A stretch of DNA of 53,175 nt from Thiosulfativibrio sp964601165 (lineage in GTDB: Bacteria > Pseudomonadota > Gammaproteobacteria > Thiomicrospirales > Thiomicrospiraceae). The position numbers and the translations under genes were made by a program. Location: contig CAZRMK010000002.1 in NCBI GenBank assembly GCA_964601165.1, forward strand, positions 1 to 53,175, in the 5' to 3' direction. Positions 14,638 to 23,447 of this stretch are shown here, piece after piece; the first letter of the stretch is position 1; each line of letters begins with the position of its first letter. The notes under the pieces were generated by a model. The model searched no databases. It was given only the letters and a program-made list of their open reading frames with translations, and was not told the DNA's origin.

Positions 14638-17370
14638 ATGCCCTTAAATATCTTTAAAAATTTTTTTAGTAGCCGTAATGATCGATTATTAAAACAATAT
14701 AGTAAACGTGTTGCTCAAATTAATTCTCTAGAAGACAGTTATGCGAAATTATCTGATGCAGAATTAAAGGCCAAAACTGCAGAATTTAAACAACGTTTAC
14801 AAGCAGAAGGAGCTTCTTTAGAAAGTATTCTTCCAGAAGCATTTGCAACGGTTAGAGAAGCAAGTAAGCGTGTTTTAGAAATGCGCCACTACGATGTTCA
14901 GTTAATAGGTGGCATGGCATTACATGACGGTAATATTGCAGAAATGCGTACAGGTGAAGGAAAAACTTTAGTTGCAACTCTACCTGTTTATCTAAATGCT
15001 CTAACAGAAAAAGGCGTTCATGTGGTAACGGTGAACGATTATTTAGCGTCTCGAGATGGGCTTTGGATGGGAGGCTTATATGAGTTTTTAGATTTAACTA
15101 CAGGAGTTATTGCTTCTGGTCAATCAGCTCAAGAAAAACAACTAGCTTATGCAATGGATGTTACCTATGGGACCAATAATGAATTTGGTTTTGATTATCT
15201 TCGCGATAACATGGCGATTCATGCTGAAGAAAGAGTTATGCGTGGGCAAAACTTTGGTCTAATTGATGAAGTTGATTCTATCTTAATTGATGAAGCAAGA
15301 ACCCCGTTGATTATTTCTGGGCCAGCGGAAGACAAGAGTGAGCTTTATCGTAAAATTGGGCCTTTGGTCTTGCCTTTGGAGCGTGGTGAAGAAAATGAAG
15401 AAGAAAAAACCACAACAGGTGATTACACGGTTGATGAAAAGCATAAGCAACTTCATGTAACCGATGAAGGTTTTGATAAATTAGAAGTTTCTTTAACCGA
15501 AATTGGCTTGTTAAAGGAAGGTGGTTCTTTGTATGATGCCGAACATATAGGTTTGGTAAAACAGATTAATGCTTCTTTAAGAGCTCATGTTCTGTTTGAA
15601 AATAATACTGACTATATCGTTGAAAATGATGAAGTGGTTATTATTGATGAGTTCACAGGAAGAAAAATGCCAGGGCGACGTTGGGGAGAAGGATTGCACC
15701 AAGCGGTTGAGGCAAAAGAAGGGGTAAATATTCAATCTGAAAGTCAAACTTACGCTTCTATTACCTTTCAAAATTATTTTAGACAGTATGATAACCTGTC
15801 AGGTATGACAGGAACAGCGGACACCGAAGCTTCTGAGTTTTTATCTACTTATGGTTTAGAAGTGGTGGTGGTTCCCCCTAATCTTATTCCTCAAAGGAAA
15901 GATTTGCCAGACTTGGTGTTTTTGGAAATGGAAGGCAAATTTTCTGCAATTATTAAAGATATTAAAATCATTCATGCAACCAAGCAGCCAATTTTAGTAG
16001 GAACAGCTTCAATTGCAATGTCTGAAAAACTCTCTAGTTTATTGACTCAAGAAAAAGTTAAGCATAATGTTTTAAATGCCAAACAAAATGAGAGAGAAGC
16101 TTATATTATTGCAGACGCAGGACGGGTTGGGGCGATTACTATTGCGACTAATATGGCAGGGAGGGGAACAGATATTGTTTTAGGTGGTAATTATGAAATG
16201 GAAATAAAAGATTTAGAAAATCCTACCCCTGAAAAAGAAGCCGAGATTAAAAGTGCATGGCAAATTAGTCATGATGAAGTGTTAAGCTATGGTGGCTTAA
16301 TGGTGTTAGGAACTGAGCGCCATGAGTCTAGACGAATTGATAATCAGTTGCGTGGTCGTTCAGGTCGTCAAGGAGATGTTGGAGGAACCCGTTTTTACCT
16401 TTCACTTGATGATGATTTGATGCGCCGCTTTGCTTCGGAAGGGGTTAAAACTATGATGCGTAAAATTGGCATGCGTGCAGATGAGCCGATTGAACACAAA
16501 ATGGTTTCCAAATCGATTGCACGTGCTCAAAAACAAGTTGAGCAAATGTATCAAGATGAGCGAGCGAACTTATTAAAATTTGATAATATTTCTAATGAAC
16601 AGAGAAAAGTTGTTTATTCGCAACGTAATGATCTTATGGAAACCGAAGATGTTTCTGAAACTGTTGGGGACATTCGTGCAACCGTGCTAACTAATGTTAT
16701 GGAAAATTATATTTTGCCAGGAAGTTTGGCGGAGCAGTGGGATGTAGGGGGTTTAGAAAAATATTTATTAGAAGAATTTGGTATTACTGCTAATATTCAA
16801 GCATGGTTAGATGAAGATAAAGATTTATTTGAAGAGAGCTTGCTAGAGAAATTAATTACAGAATCAGCTGTTCAATATAAAGCTAAGATGGCAGTGTTAG
16901 ATGAGCGCACTTTAAAACATTTTGAAAAAGAAGTTTTATTGAGAACGGTTGACCAGCAATGGCGACAGCACTTAATGGAAATGGATTATTTACGTCGCTG
17001 GATTCATCTTAAAGGTTATGCTCAACAAGAGCCTTTTCAGCAATATCGTGAACAGGCTGTTGAAATGTTTGATTCCTTCTTAAATGAAGTTATGCTTGAA
17101 ACCATTCAAACCTTATCTCGTATTCAAATTAAAGGTCATGATGACGTGGATGCTTTTGAACAGGCTCAGGAAGAAGAGAGGCCTAAAGGGTTAACAGCGA
17201 CACACCCTGCTGCACAAACGCTTGCAGATGAACGTGAGTTAGAAGAAAAACCAGCTGTAGCTCCGCAAACCACACCCTTTAAGCGTGAATCTCCTAAAGT
17301 AGGGCGTAACGATCCTTGTCCTTGTGATTCAGGTAAGAAATATAAACAGTGTTGTGGAAAGTTAACTTAA
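14638..17370 (+). CDS. secA: preprotein translocase ATPase SecA
   Basis: 910-residue motor that pushes unfolded preproteins through SecYEG. Walker A MRTGEGKT at about 103-110, DEVDSILIDEARTPLIISGP (DEAD-type motif II), the GMTGTADTEASEF region, VGTASIAMSEKLSSLL, TNMAGRGTDIVLGGN and the LRGRSGRQGD motif VI. The C-terminal zinc-binding SEC-C tail has Cys894, Cys896, Cys905 and Cys906 (CPCDSGKKYKQCC), used for SecB and phospholipid contact. The stop codon lies within the target-site repeat of a family A palindrome. Confidence 0.98.
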   Translation: MPLNIFKNFFSSRNDRLLKQYSKRVAQINSLEDSYAKLSDAELKAKTAEFKQRLQAEGASLESILPEAFATVREASKRVLEMRHYDVQLIGGMALHDGNIAEMRTGEGKTLVATLPVYLNALTEKGVHVVTVNDYLASRDGLWMGGLYEFLDLTTGVIASGQSAQEKQLAYAMDVTYGTNNEFGFDYLRDNMAIHAEERVMRGQNFGLIDEVDSILIDEARTPLIISGPAEDKSELYRKIGPLVLPLERGEENEEEKTTTGDYTVDEKHKQLHVTDEGFDKLEVSLTEIGLLKEGGSLYDAEHIGLVKQINASLRAHVLFENNTDYIVENDEVVIIDEFTGRKMPGRRWGEGLHQAVEAKEGVNIQSESQTYASITFQNYFRQYDNLSGMTGTADTEASEFLSTYGLEVVVVPPNLIPQRKDLPDLVFLEMEGKFSAIIKDIKIIHATKQPILVGTASIAMSEKLSSLLTQEKVKHNVLNAKQNEREAYIIADAGRVGAITIATNMAGRGTDIVLGGNYEMEIKDLENPTPEKEAEIKSAWQISHDEVLSYGGLMVLGTERHESRRIDNQLRGRSGRQGDVGGTRFYLSLDDDLMRRFASEGVKTMMRKIGMRADEPIEHKMVSKSIARAQKQVEQMYQDERANLLKFDNISNEQRKVVYSQRNDLMETEDVSETVGDIRATVLTNVMENYILPGSLAEQWDVGGLEKYLLEEFGITANIQAWLDEDKDLFEESLLEKLITESAVQYKAKMAVLDERTLKHFEKEVLLRTVDQQWRQHLMEMDYLRRWIHLKGYAQQEPFQQYREQAVEMFDSFLNEVMLETIQTLSRIQIKGHDDVDAFEQAQEEERPKGLTATHPAAQTLADERELEEKPAVAPQTTPFKRESPKVGRNDPCPCDSGKKYKQCCGKLT

Positions 17371-17371
17371 A

Positions 17372-17437
17372 CCTAAATCCTGCAAGTGCTTGCACACATA
17401 TAGAACTATATATGCACAATCATTTGCAGGGTTTAGG
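17372..17437. repeat. family A palindrome, middle-length form
   Basis: 66 bp: CCTAAATCCTGCAAGTGCTTGCA, a short inner arm pair (catatagaactatatatg), and CATTTGCAGGGTTTAGG. Flanked by TTAAA (17367-17371, which contains the secA TAA) and TTAAT (17438-17442). It appears to be an internally shortened version of the 161-bp form. Confidence 0.85.
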
Positions 17438-17491
17438 TTAATCAGAGGCTACTTGGACTCTAATTTCTGTTTTATAAATACAAGAATAACT

Positions 17492-17525
17492 AAAATCCAC
17501 ACTAACCTGTGGATTTTTGTTTTCT
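17492..17525 (+). terminator. terminator-like hairpin directly before argJ
   Basis: AAAATCCAC, an 8-nt loop and GTGGATTTTTGTTTT make a rho-independent terminator. Its T tract ends at the argJ SD (AGGAG, 17526-17530). It may terminate secA transcription; because it abuts the argJ ribosome-binding site it could also act as an attenuator. Confidence 0.65.
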
Positions 17526-17537
17526 AGGAGAATAATG

Positions 17538-18746
17538 ATGGCAAGTGTAATTAATAATCACCCAGTATCAGGAGCGTATTTAGGCACCACTGCCGCTAAT
17601 CTTAAAAAGAATGGTAAGCCAGATTTAGTGGTGATAGAGTTTTGTGAAGGAAGTATAACGGCGGCTAGTTTTACTCAAAATGCTTTTTGTGCGGCTCCAG
17701 TCATCTTAGCAAAAAATAACTTATCTCAGACAAACCCAAGAGCATTGTTGATAAATGCTGGCAATGCTAATGCGGGAATGGGAGAAAAAGGGTTGGAGGA
17801 TGCTAAGCAGACTTGTCAATGGTTAGCTGAAGAATTAGGTCATGCAGAGAACGAAATTTTACCCTTTTCTACAGGGGTGATAGGTGAAGATATGCCCATG
17901 AAAAAGTTTGAGTTAGGTCTTCCTCATGCCATTGCAAGCTTATCTATCACGGGTTGGGGTGCGGCGGCTAAAGCCATTATGACGACCGACTTGGCTGCAA
18001 AGCAAGTCAGTAAACAAATTGAAGTTGATGGTGCTTTGATTACGATTACAGGAATGTCTAAAGGTTCGGGGATGATTCATCCTAATATGGCAACTATGTT
18101 GGGGTTTGTGGTAACTGATGCCAGGATTAGTCAGCTTTGTTTGCAACAGGCCTTGAATGATGCAGTGAAATTGTCTTTTAATCGCATTACTGTAGATGGT
18201 GACACTTCTACCAATGATGCCTGTACTTTAACCGCAACACAGCAGGCCGACATGACGCTAATTGATTCGACCGACTCTGTTGCTTATCAATCTTTTGCCA
18301 AGCTTGTTTTAGAGGTCATGACCGAACTAGCTTTAATGATTGTTCGAGATGGTGAAGGAGCGACTAAATTTGTTACGATTGAGGTGAATGAGGGAAATAG
18401 TTCAGATGAGTGTTTACAGGTGGCAAATACCGTTGCATTATCACCTTTAGTTAAAACCGCTTTATTTGCTTCAGATCCTAACTGGGGTAGAATTTTAGCC
18501 GCAGTAGGTCGGTCAGGTTTAGATAATTTAGATATTAATACTCTAGAAATTTATCTTGGAGAAGTCTGTATTGTTAAAAATGGAGGACGTTATGAAAGTT
18601 ATACTGAAGAAGCAGGTCAGATAGTGATGAATAAAACCGATATTAAAATCACTATTAATCTAAAGCGTGGTCAAGCTTCTGCAACAATTTGGACTACGGA
18701 TTTTTCTTATGATTACGTTAAAATTAATGCAGAATATCGCTCTTAA
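17538..18746 (+). CDS. argJ: bifunctional ornithine acetyltransferase/N-acetylglutamate synthase ArgJ
   Basis: About 402 residues; enzyme of the cyclic arginine pathway that transfers acetyl from N-acetylornithine to glutamate. It self-cleaves before the nucleophilic Thr186 in HPNMATMLGF. Other family segments: NAGNANAGMGEKGLEDA, FSTGVIGEDMPM, the oxyanion region KGSGMIHP, and SDPNWGRILAAVGRSG. Of two adjacent ATGs (17535, 17538) the second is 7 nt from the SD AGGAG and is preferred. Position between secA and the Nudix/ThiE gene is common in gammaproteobacteria. Confidence 0.95.
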   Translation: MASVINNHPVSGAYLGTTAANLKKNGKPDLVVIEFCEGSITAASFTQNAFCAAPVILAKNNLSQTNPRALLINAGNANAGMGEKGLEDAKQTCQWLAEELGHAENEILPFSTGVIGEDMPMKKFELGLPHAIASLSITGWGAAAKAIMTTDLAAKQVSKQIEVDGALITITGMSKGSGMIHPNMATMLGFVVTDARISQLCLQQALNDAVKLSFNRITVDGDTSTNDACTLTATQQADMTLIDSTDSVAYQSFAKLVLEVMTELALMIVRDGEGATKFVTIEVNEGNSSDECLQVANTVALSPLVKTALFASDPNWGRILAAVGRSGLDNLDINTLEIYLGEVCIVKNGGRYESYTEEAGQIVMNKTDIKITINLKRGQASATIWTTDFSYDYVKINAEYRS

Positions 18747-18761
18747 AGCTCTTAATAATTT

Positions 18762-19703
18762 ATGAATCAAGTTATTGAAATCGCCGTAGGAATTTTAAAG
18801 TCGGGTAATGAGGTATTACTTTCTCAGCGTCAGCCTCACCAAGATTTAGCAGGGTATTGGGAGTTTCCAGGTGGAAAAATTACAAAAGGGGAGTCACCAG
18901 AACAGGCCTTAGAAAGAGAGTTCTTTGAAGAAGTTGGGATTGTTACCACAAACTGGCAAGCCTTAATTCAAATTCCTTGGGAGTATGAAGATAAAAAAGT
19001 TTTGTTGCAAGTTTATCAGACGACCCAATTCTCAGGAGAAGTTTTTGGTAAAGAAGGGCAAAAAATACAATGGTGTATTCAAGAAGAACTTAAAAACAAA
19101 TCTTTTCCTCAAGCAAATAAAGGAATTTTAACTTCTCTGGCTTTACCAAAAACTTATGTGATTTCAGGTCACTTTGATGATGAAAAAGATGCTCTATTCC
19201 GAATTAAAAAGGCTTTAGATAAGGGTGAAAAGCTTTTGCAGTTACGAGCTAAAAGCATGGATAAAGGGGTGTTTGTTGCTTTGGCAAAGAAAGCGGTTAG
19301 ATTAGTTCATCAATATGATGGAGCAAAAATGTTATTGAATGGCAAGGTTAGTTGTTTAGATCTTGTGCCAGAAGCGGATGGACTGCAACTGTCTTCTCGG
19401 GCTTTGAAGCGTTTGACACAAAGACCTATTTCGTCAGATAAGCTATTAGGCGTATCCACTCACTCTGAGTTGGAAGTGGCTAAGGCTATTTCTTTAGGGG
19501 CTGACTTCATATTACTTTCTCCTGTTAAGAAAACTCTGACGCACCCTGATGCTTTAGGGATGGGTTGGGAAGCTTTTCAGTCGATAGTCGCCAGAACTCC
19601 TATACCTGTTTATGCTTTAGGAGGAATGAAATTGACTGATATTAGTGAGGCTCAAAAAAGAGGAGCTCAAGGAATCGCAGCTATTTCAGAATTGTGGATT
19701 TAA
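18762..19703 (+). CDS. Nudix hydrolase (MutT-like) fused to a ThiE-like domain
   Basis: 313 residues in two domains. Residues 1 to about 130 are a MutT-type Nudix hydrolase with a complete Nudix box (Gly38, Glu44, Arg52-Glu53, Glu56-Glu57, Gly59), probably cleansing 8-oxo-dGTP. Residues about 130-313 are a TIM-barrel like thiamine-phosphate synthase/TenI (KLLQLRAKSMDKGVF, GVSTHSELEVAKAISLGADFILLSPV, PVYALGGMKL, GAQGIAAISELW). This fusion is known in pseudomonads and relatives, downstream of argJ; the role of the ThiE-like part there is unsettled. The end overlaps the convergent coaE by 18 nt. Confidence 0.92.
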   Translation: MNQVIEIAVGILKSGNEVLLSQRQPHQDLAGYWEFPGGKITKGESPEQALEREFFEEVGIVTTNWQALIQIPWEYEDKKVLLQVYQTTQFSGEVFGKEGQKIQWCIQEELKNKSFPQANKGILTSLALPKTYVISGHFDDEKDALFRIKKALDKGEKLLQLRAKSMDKGVFVALAKKAVRLVHQYDGAKMLLNGKVSCLDLVPEADGLQLSSRALKRLTQRPISSDKLLGVSTHSELEVAKAISLGADFILLSPVKKTLTHPDALGMGWEAFQSIVARTPIPVYALGGMKLTDISEAQKRGAQGIAAISELWI

Positions 19704-20321
19704 GGAAGTTTTTGGATTATAGTTGTGTGCCTTTCGTATAAAGTTTTCGACCTGTTCATTCGTATCGGATAAAGAATTTTTGGTATTAATAACGTCATCC
19801 GCAATGGCTAAACGTTCTGCACGGGTTGCTTGTTGCTGAATAATTTGGGTGATCTCTTGCCTATTCACATTATCTCTTTGTAGTACTCGTTCAATTTGTA
19901 GCTCTTCAGGGCAGTCGCAGACTAAAACTTTATCAATATAGTCAGGTTTACCTTTTTCTGTTAATAAAGGGATTTCAATAATAATTAAAGGATGTTTAGG
20001 TTTGAGTTGTTGTAGCTGGTTTATGACTTCTTGTTTGATAAGAGGATGTAGTATAGATTCGAGTTGTTTTTTGGCAACAGGGTTAGAGAAAATGAGTTGC
20101 TTTAATTGCTGACGATTGAGTTGGCCATTATGATCTAAATATTTTGTACCAAAAAGATGAATGATCTTTGTTAATCCTAATGTATTAGGTTGAACAAGTT
20201 GTTTACTAATGGTGTCTAAACTGATACAAGGAATATTATGTTTAGAAAATATGGCACTTACGGTACTTTTTCCAGAACCTATGCCTCCTGTTATTCCTAC
20301 TACATGACTGATGTTTTTCAT
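19686..20321 (-). CDS. coaE: dephospho-CoA kinase CoaE
   Basis: 211 residues catalysing the last step of coenzyme A synthesis. P-loop GITGGIGSGKST (about 9-20), ISLDTISKQLVQP for the CoA-binding region, the lid and HPLIIIEIPLLTEKG, and DKVLVCDCPEELQIERVLQRD (shown in part). Convergent with the Nudix-ThiE gene and overlapping it by 18 nt. Downstream of secA-argJ is the usual neighbourhood. Upstream of its start the genome turns into decayed genes. Confidence 0.96.
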   Translation of the reverse strand: MKNISHVVGITGGIGSGKSTVSAIFSKHNIPCISLDTISKQLVQPNTLGLTKIIHLFGTKYLDHNGQLNRQQLKQLIFSNPVAKKQLESILHPLIKQEVINQLQQLKPKHPLIIIEIPLLTEKGKPDYIDKVLVCDCPEELQIERVLQRDNVNRQEITQIIQQQATRAERLAIADDVINTKNSLSDTNEQVENFIRKAHNYNPKTSLNPQF

Positions 20322-20392
20322 CGTTAAGAGATCTTATTGTGCAAAGTTTTCATGCAATGAAAAGAAACTTTTGCACAAAAGTTATCAATAAA

Positions 20393-20690
20393 CTAATCTT
20401 TGTTAGATTTATTGATGTGAATACCCATTTGAGGGTAAGAAATAGAGATATTAGCCTTTTCATTGGTTTCCCAAAGAACAGGTCAGTAATCAGCAGATTT
20501 AACCCAAGGCCGAACAATAAAGTTAACGCTTGAGTCACCTAATTCAGAAAGAGAGATAGTTGGAGCAGGATCTTTTAGAACACGGTCATCTTCATTTATA
20601 ATTTTTTCAAGTAGAGATTTTGCTTGACGAATATCATCGTCATAACCTATTACTGCTGTCCGATTTAAAATAAGCAATTTTGAATTCCAT
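20393..20690 (-). pseudogene. mscS: mechanosensitive channel MscS, C-terminal remnant
   Basis: Reading from about 20690 down: NSKLL, a deletion, then NRTAVIGYDDDIRQAKSLLEKI, DPAPTISLSELGDSSVNFIVRPWVKSADY, then an in-frame TGA where MscS proteins have Trp (YWPV), then PVLWETNEKANISISYPQMGIHI and a final TAG at 20393-20395. This is the cytoplasmic beta and C-terminal part of the small-conductance mechanosensitive channel with a nonsense mutation and internal deletions. All transmembrane segments are missing; the sequence upstream is transposase debris. Confidence 0.8.
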
Positions 20691-20699
20691 GCATAATTG

Positions 20700-20889
20700 G
20701 CATATTATCACCAGTTTTATTACTATTTTTATCAGGAAAGAGTAATTTCATCATCGATATTCGTTGACTAATATTCACACTAAATAACCGTGCTATTTGC
20801 TGTAATGAATGCTTGGTTTTAGTATTTAATTGCGTAAGCTTTAACAAAATATATGCAATCATAGCGGTATTTGTCAAGATAGTTGTCAC
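20700..20889 (-). mobile_element. IS4-type transposase C-terminal fragment
   Basis: About 55 residues (TNTAMIAYILLKLTQLNT, then SLQQIARLFSVNISQRISMMKLL) resemble the C-terminal helices of IS4-superfamily transposases. No catalytic residues and no inverted repeats are seen. It sits where the N-terminal two thirds of mscS should be, so it is probably part of the event that broke that gene. Family call is tentative. Confidence 0.5.
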
Positions 20890-21155
20890 CTTTTTTCAAA
20901 AAAATAACCTGCTATTTCTACAACCCTATTTTCATCTCGTTCAGGGTTCAACATAACCGCCCCAACAGGCTTACAATTCCTCACAGAACCTGACCAACGG
21001 TTTGGGTTTGTTCTTCAAGTACAAGCTTTCGTTCTTGTAGTATCTTAGCGTCCAAATCGGCATGTAATGGTCAAGTAAAACTGTAAGGTTTTTGAGAGAT
21101 ATAAAAAACCTCTAATTAAGTAAGTCTTTAAAAGAGGTTTTGATTTAAAAAATTC
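20890..21155. other. unresolved debris and a terminator-like hairpin
   Basis: Minus-strand fragments such as DLDAKILQERKLVLEEQTQTVG and KPVGAVMLNPERDENRVV look like former coding sequence but I cannot name a family. At 21103-21141 AAAAAACCTCT pairs with AGAGGTTTT; read on the minus strand it ends in a T run and would suit as the fabI terminator. No intact gene is present. Confidence 0.5.
21103..21141 (-). terminator. probable fabI terminator
   Basis: Minus-strand hairpin AAAACCTCT ... AGAGGTTTTTT with a T tract. It is now 185 bp from the fabI stop because a 154-bp mobile palindrome with its 8-bp repeat was inserted between them. Confidence 0.55.
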
Positions 21156-21309
21156 GTAACTACTCAGCGTGTTTTTTATTTAACTTGTAACCCATTGATT
21201 TATATAAGGTCAAGAATTTTAAAAACATAATATTTTAAAATCAATAAAAAATAAAACCCTTAAAAATCAATAGACTAGTGTTTTAGTAAAAATTACGCTG
21301 AGTAGTTAC
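21156..21309. mobile_element. miniature element, IS66-type ends
   Basis: Perfect 15-bp terminal inverted repeats GTAACTACTCAGCGT (21156-21170) and complement (21295-21309) enclose 124 AT-rich bp with no ORF. The element is flanked by a perfect 8-bp direct repeat AAAAATTC on both sides. Ends beginning GTAA together with 8-bp target duplications are the hallmark of the IS66 family, so this is probably a non-autonomous derivative moved by such a transposase. Confidence 0.75.
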
Positions 21310-21325
21310 AAAAATTCTAATTATG

Positions 21326-22105
21326 CTAAACTGAAGCAGTAATGTTGTAACCTCCATCAACGTAGGTAATCTCTCCGGTAATTCCTGAGGCTAAGTCGGA
21401 GCATAAAAAAGCAGCGGTATTGCCAACTTCTTGAATGGTTACATTTTGGCGTAGTGGGGTAGCAGCAGCAGCTTTATTTAACATTGAACGAAAGTCTTTA
21501 ATGCCAGCAGCCGCTAGAGTTCGAATAGGGCCTGCTGAAATGGCATTTACGCGAATTCCTTCTTGTCCTAAATCAGCAGCTAAATAGCGAACAGTAGCTT
21601 CTAGTGATGCTTTGGCGATGCCCATAACATTGTAGTTTGGTACAGCTCTTTCTGCTCCTAAATAAGAGAGAGTTAAAACTGCTCCTTGCTTAGCTTTTAA
21701 CATTTCATGAGCGGCTTTTGTTAGGGCGGTTAAGCTGTAAGCAGAAATGTCGTGAGCCATGGCGAAGCCTTCACGAGTTGAGGCTTCAATCATTCGTCCA
21801 TCTAATTCTTCACGAGGGGCAAAAGCAACGGAATGTACTAGAATATCTAAGCCATCATTCCAAGTTTTAGAAAGTTCAGAAAAAGTGGTGTTGATTTGTT
21901 CATCGCAAGCAACGTCTAGTGGAAGAACGATGCTAGATTTAAGTTCTTCAGCTATTTTTTTAACACGACTTTTTAATTTTTCATTTTGGTAGGTGAGTGC
22001 GATTTCTGCACCTTGTTCATGCATTTGTTTGGCAATGCCATAGGCAATGGATTTATTATTTGCAACACCAACAATAAGTGCTTTTTTACCCGTTAAAAAC
22101 CCCAT
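21326..22105 (-). CDS. fabI: enoyl-ACP reductase (NADH) FabI
   Basis: 259-residue short-chain dehydrogenase that reduces trans-2-enoyl-ACP in the last step of each fatty-acid elongation cycle. NAD-binding start GFLTGKKALIVGVANNKSIAYG, and the FabI-type catalytic set Tyr148, Tyr158-x6-Lys165 (YNVMGIAKA); E. coli has Tyr146, Tyr156 and Lys163. An AAGGAG SD precedes the ATG. It is flanked by mobile palindromes on both sides and by broken genes. Confidence 0.97.
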   Translation of the reverse strand: MGFLTGKKALIVGVANNKSIAYGIAKQMHEQGAEIALTYQNEKLKSRVKKIAEELKSSIVLPLDVACDEQINTTFSELSKTWNDGLDILVHSVAFAPREELDGRMIEASTREGFAMAHDISAYSLTALTKAAHEMLKAKQGAVLTLSYLGAERAVPNYNVMGIAKASLEATVRYLAADLGQEGIRVNAISAGPIRTLAAAGIKDFRSMLNKAAAATPLRQNVTIQEVGNTAAFLCSDLASGITGEITYVDGGYNITASV

Positions 22106-22146
22106 ATTTAACTCCTTTTATTTTGTTAAGTTTTTTGTAATTATAG

Positions 22147-22179
22147 CCTAATATTCTGCAAGCACTTGCAGAATTTAGG
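22147..22179. repeat. family A palindrome, short form
   Basis: 33-bp hairpin (CCTAATATTCTGCAAG / CACTTGCAGAATTTAGG). Flanks TATAG (22142-22146) and TATCA (22180-22184) are an imperfect duplication. The second flank contains the stop codon (TGA on the minus strand) of the TAXI receptor pseudogene. Confidence 0.8.
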
Positions 22180-22181
22180 TA

Positions 22182-23172
22182 TCACTTAATCCAACCTTGT
22201 TCTCTGTAGTATCTAGCTGCACCATCGTGTAAAGGGGCTGTCATGCCTGCAGAAATCATTTTTGATTGTTCTAAATTTCTAAGGGCAGGGTGTGATGCTT
22301 TAAAGTCTTCAAAATTTTCGAACACTGCTTTAACTACTGAGTAAATCACTTCTTCCGAAACATTAGCGGAAGATAGAAAGGTTGAAATGACATTAAACGT
22401 CGGTATGCTATATGGCTTACTTCCAGATAAATTTCTTGCAATATATCCTTTAGCGTAATAGCTATGTCGTTCAATTAGTTTAGTAATACCTGTTCCAGTA
22501 ACAGGAATGATTTTAGCATTGCAGTTTGTAATTACCTTTCTAATAAGATCTGATTCTTCCCCTACGGTAAAGAAAAAAGCGTCAATTTTATTGTCACAAA
22601 AAGCATTTCCTACTTCAGAAGTTCTAATCCTAGAAACCAGCCCTAAATCTGAGAGGTTAATGCCTAATGCTTCAACCATTACATTAAAAGTGGCTGACGT
22701 GCCAGAATTAACTTCGCCAATAGTTTATACGCTTACCTTTAATATCCATCACGTCTTTAATGCCAGAATCTGCTCTAACAACTAGTGTTGCAGCCTCAGA
22801 ATACACAGAAAATACAAAACGTAAATCTTTAAAAGCTCCTTGTTCTTTAAATATAGAAGTGCCGTGGTAAGCATGATGTTGCCAGTCAGACTGTGCTAAT
22901 CCCATTTCTAAATCGCCGGTACGAATCGCATTGATGTTAAATACTGAACCAGATGTTGATTCAACACCACAACGAATCCCTGTTTCTTTACGGTTTCTGT
23001 TAACCAAACGGCAAATAGAGCCTCCAGTGGGGAAATAAACACCTGTTATTCCTCCTGTACCAATTGTAACAAACTGAATTGTGTGAGGGTTTGCAGCTGA
23101 ATTCCCTGCAAAAACCGCTAGGGTAAAAGCTATTGTGGCAATTGCAACTTTACTAAAATTTAGTTTAATCAT
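22182..23172 (-). pseudogene. TAXI-family TRAP transporter receptor, frameshifted
   Basis: The two parts (23172-22708 and 22679-22182) form one TAXI-type periplasmic solute receptor: signal peptide (about 1-27), then GTGGITGVYFPTGGSICRLVN, VESTSGSVFNINAIRTGDLEMGLAQSDW, and DIKGKR. Around 22722-22726 one extra base shifts the frame: the expected IGEVNSGTSATFNVMVEALG continues in the next frame. The total of 991 bp is one more than a multiple of three. Such receptors supply a fused TRAP membrane protein with small organic acids such as glutamate; no membrane gene is adjacent. Recent inactivation or a sequence error are both possible, since the rest reads cleanly. Confidence 0.85.
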
Positions 23173-23210
23173 TTCTTTACTCTCTGCAACTTAAAGTATA
23201 ATTTCTTATA

Positions 23211-23370
23211 GAGGCCTTTGCATAAAATGGGGTGCGAATAAAAATGAGATATATTTTACTAGGTTTTGCTCAAAAAATAAGCTTAATAGCTAGCTATTGG
23301 GCGTTTTTTTGGGCAAAAGATTGTGAAATATAGCCATTTTAATTTGTGCATCCATTTATGCAAAGGTCTC
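23211..23370. repeat. family B palindromic element, long form
   Basis: 160 bp from GAGGCCTTTGCATAAA to TTTATGCAAAGGTCTC, with a central palindrome aatagctagctatt. Perfect 5-bp direct repeats TTATA at 23206-23210 and 23371-23375. Nearly identical to the copy at 35675 (one substitution and one extra base noticed). Confidence 0.88.
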
Positions 23371-23447
23371 TTATAATATCGAATTAATAGCATCCATTTT
23401 ATCACTTTGATAACATTAAAGATGAAAGCTAATATTAATACCTAAAT

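Noticed and set aside
20483..20485. In-frame TGA at a Trp position in mscS (and a TGA at 53077-53079 in the IS1 transposase) as a hint of TGA recoding
   Set aside because: Genuine genes here end at TGA (rseP, ddl, the OppB-type permease), and both affected ORFs are already truncated remnants; ordinary nonsense mutations explain them.
22708..23172. Two separate TAXI-like genes
   Set aside because: The parts join into one receptor after removal of a single base, so it is one frameshifted gene.
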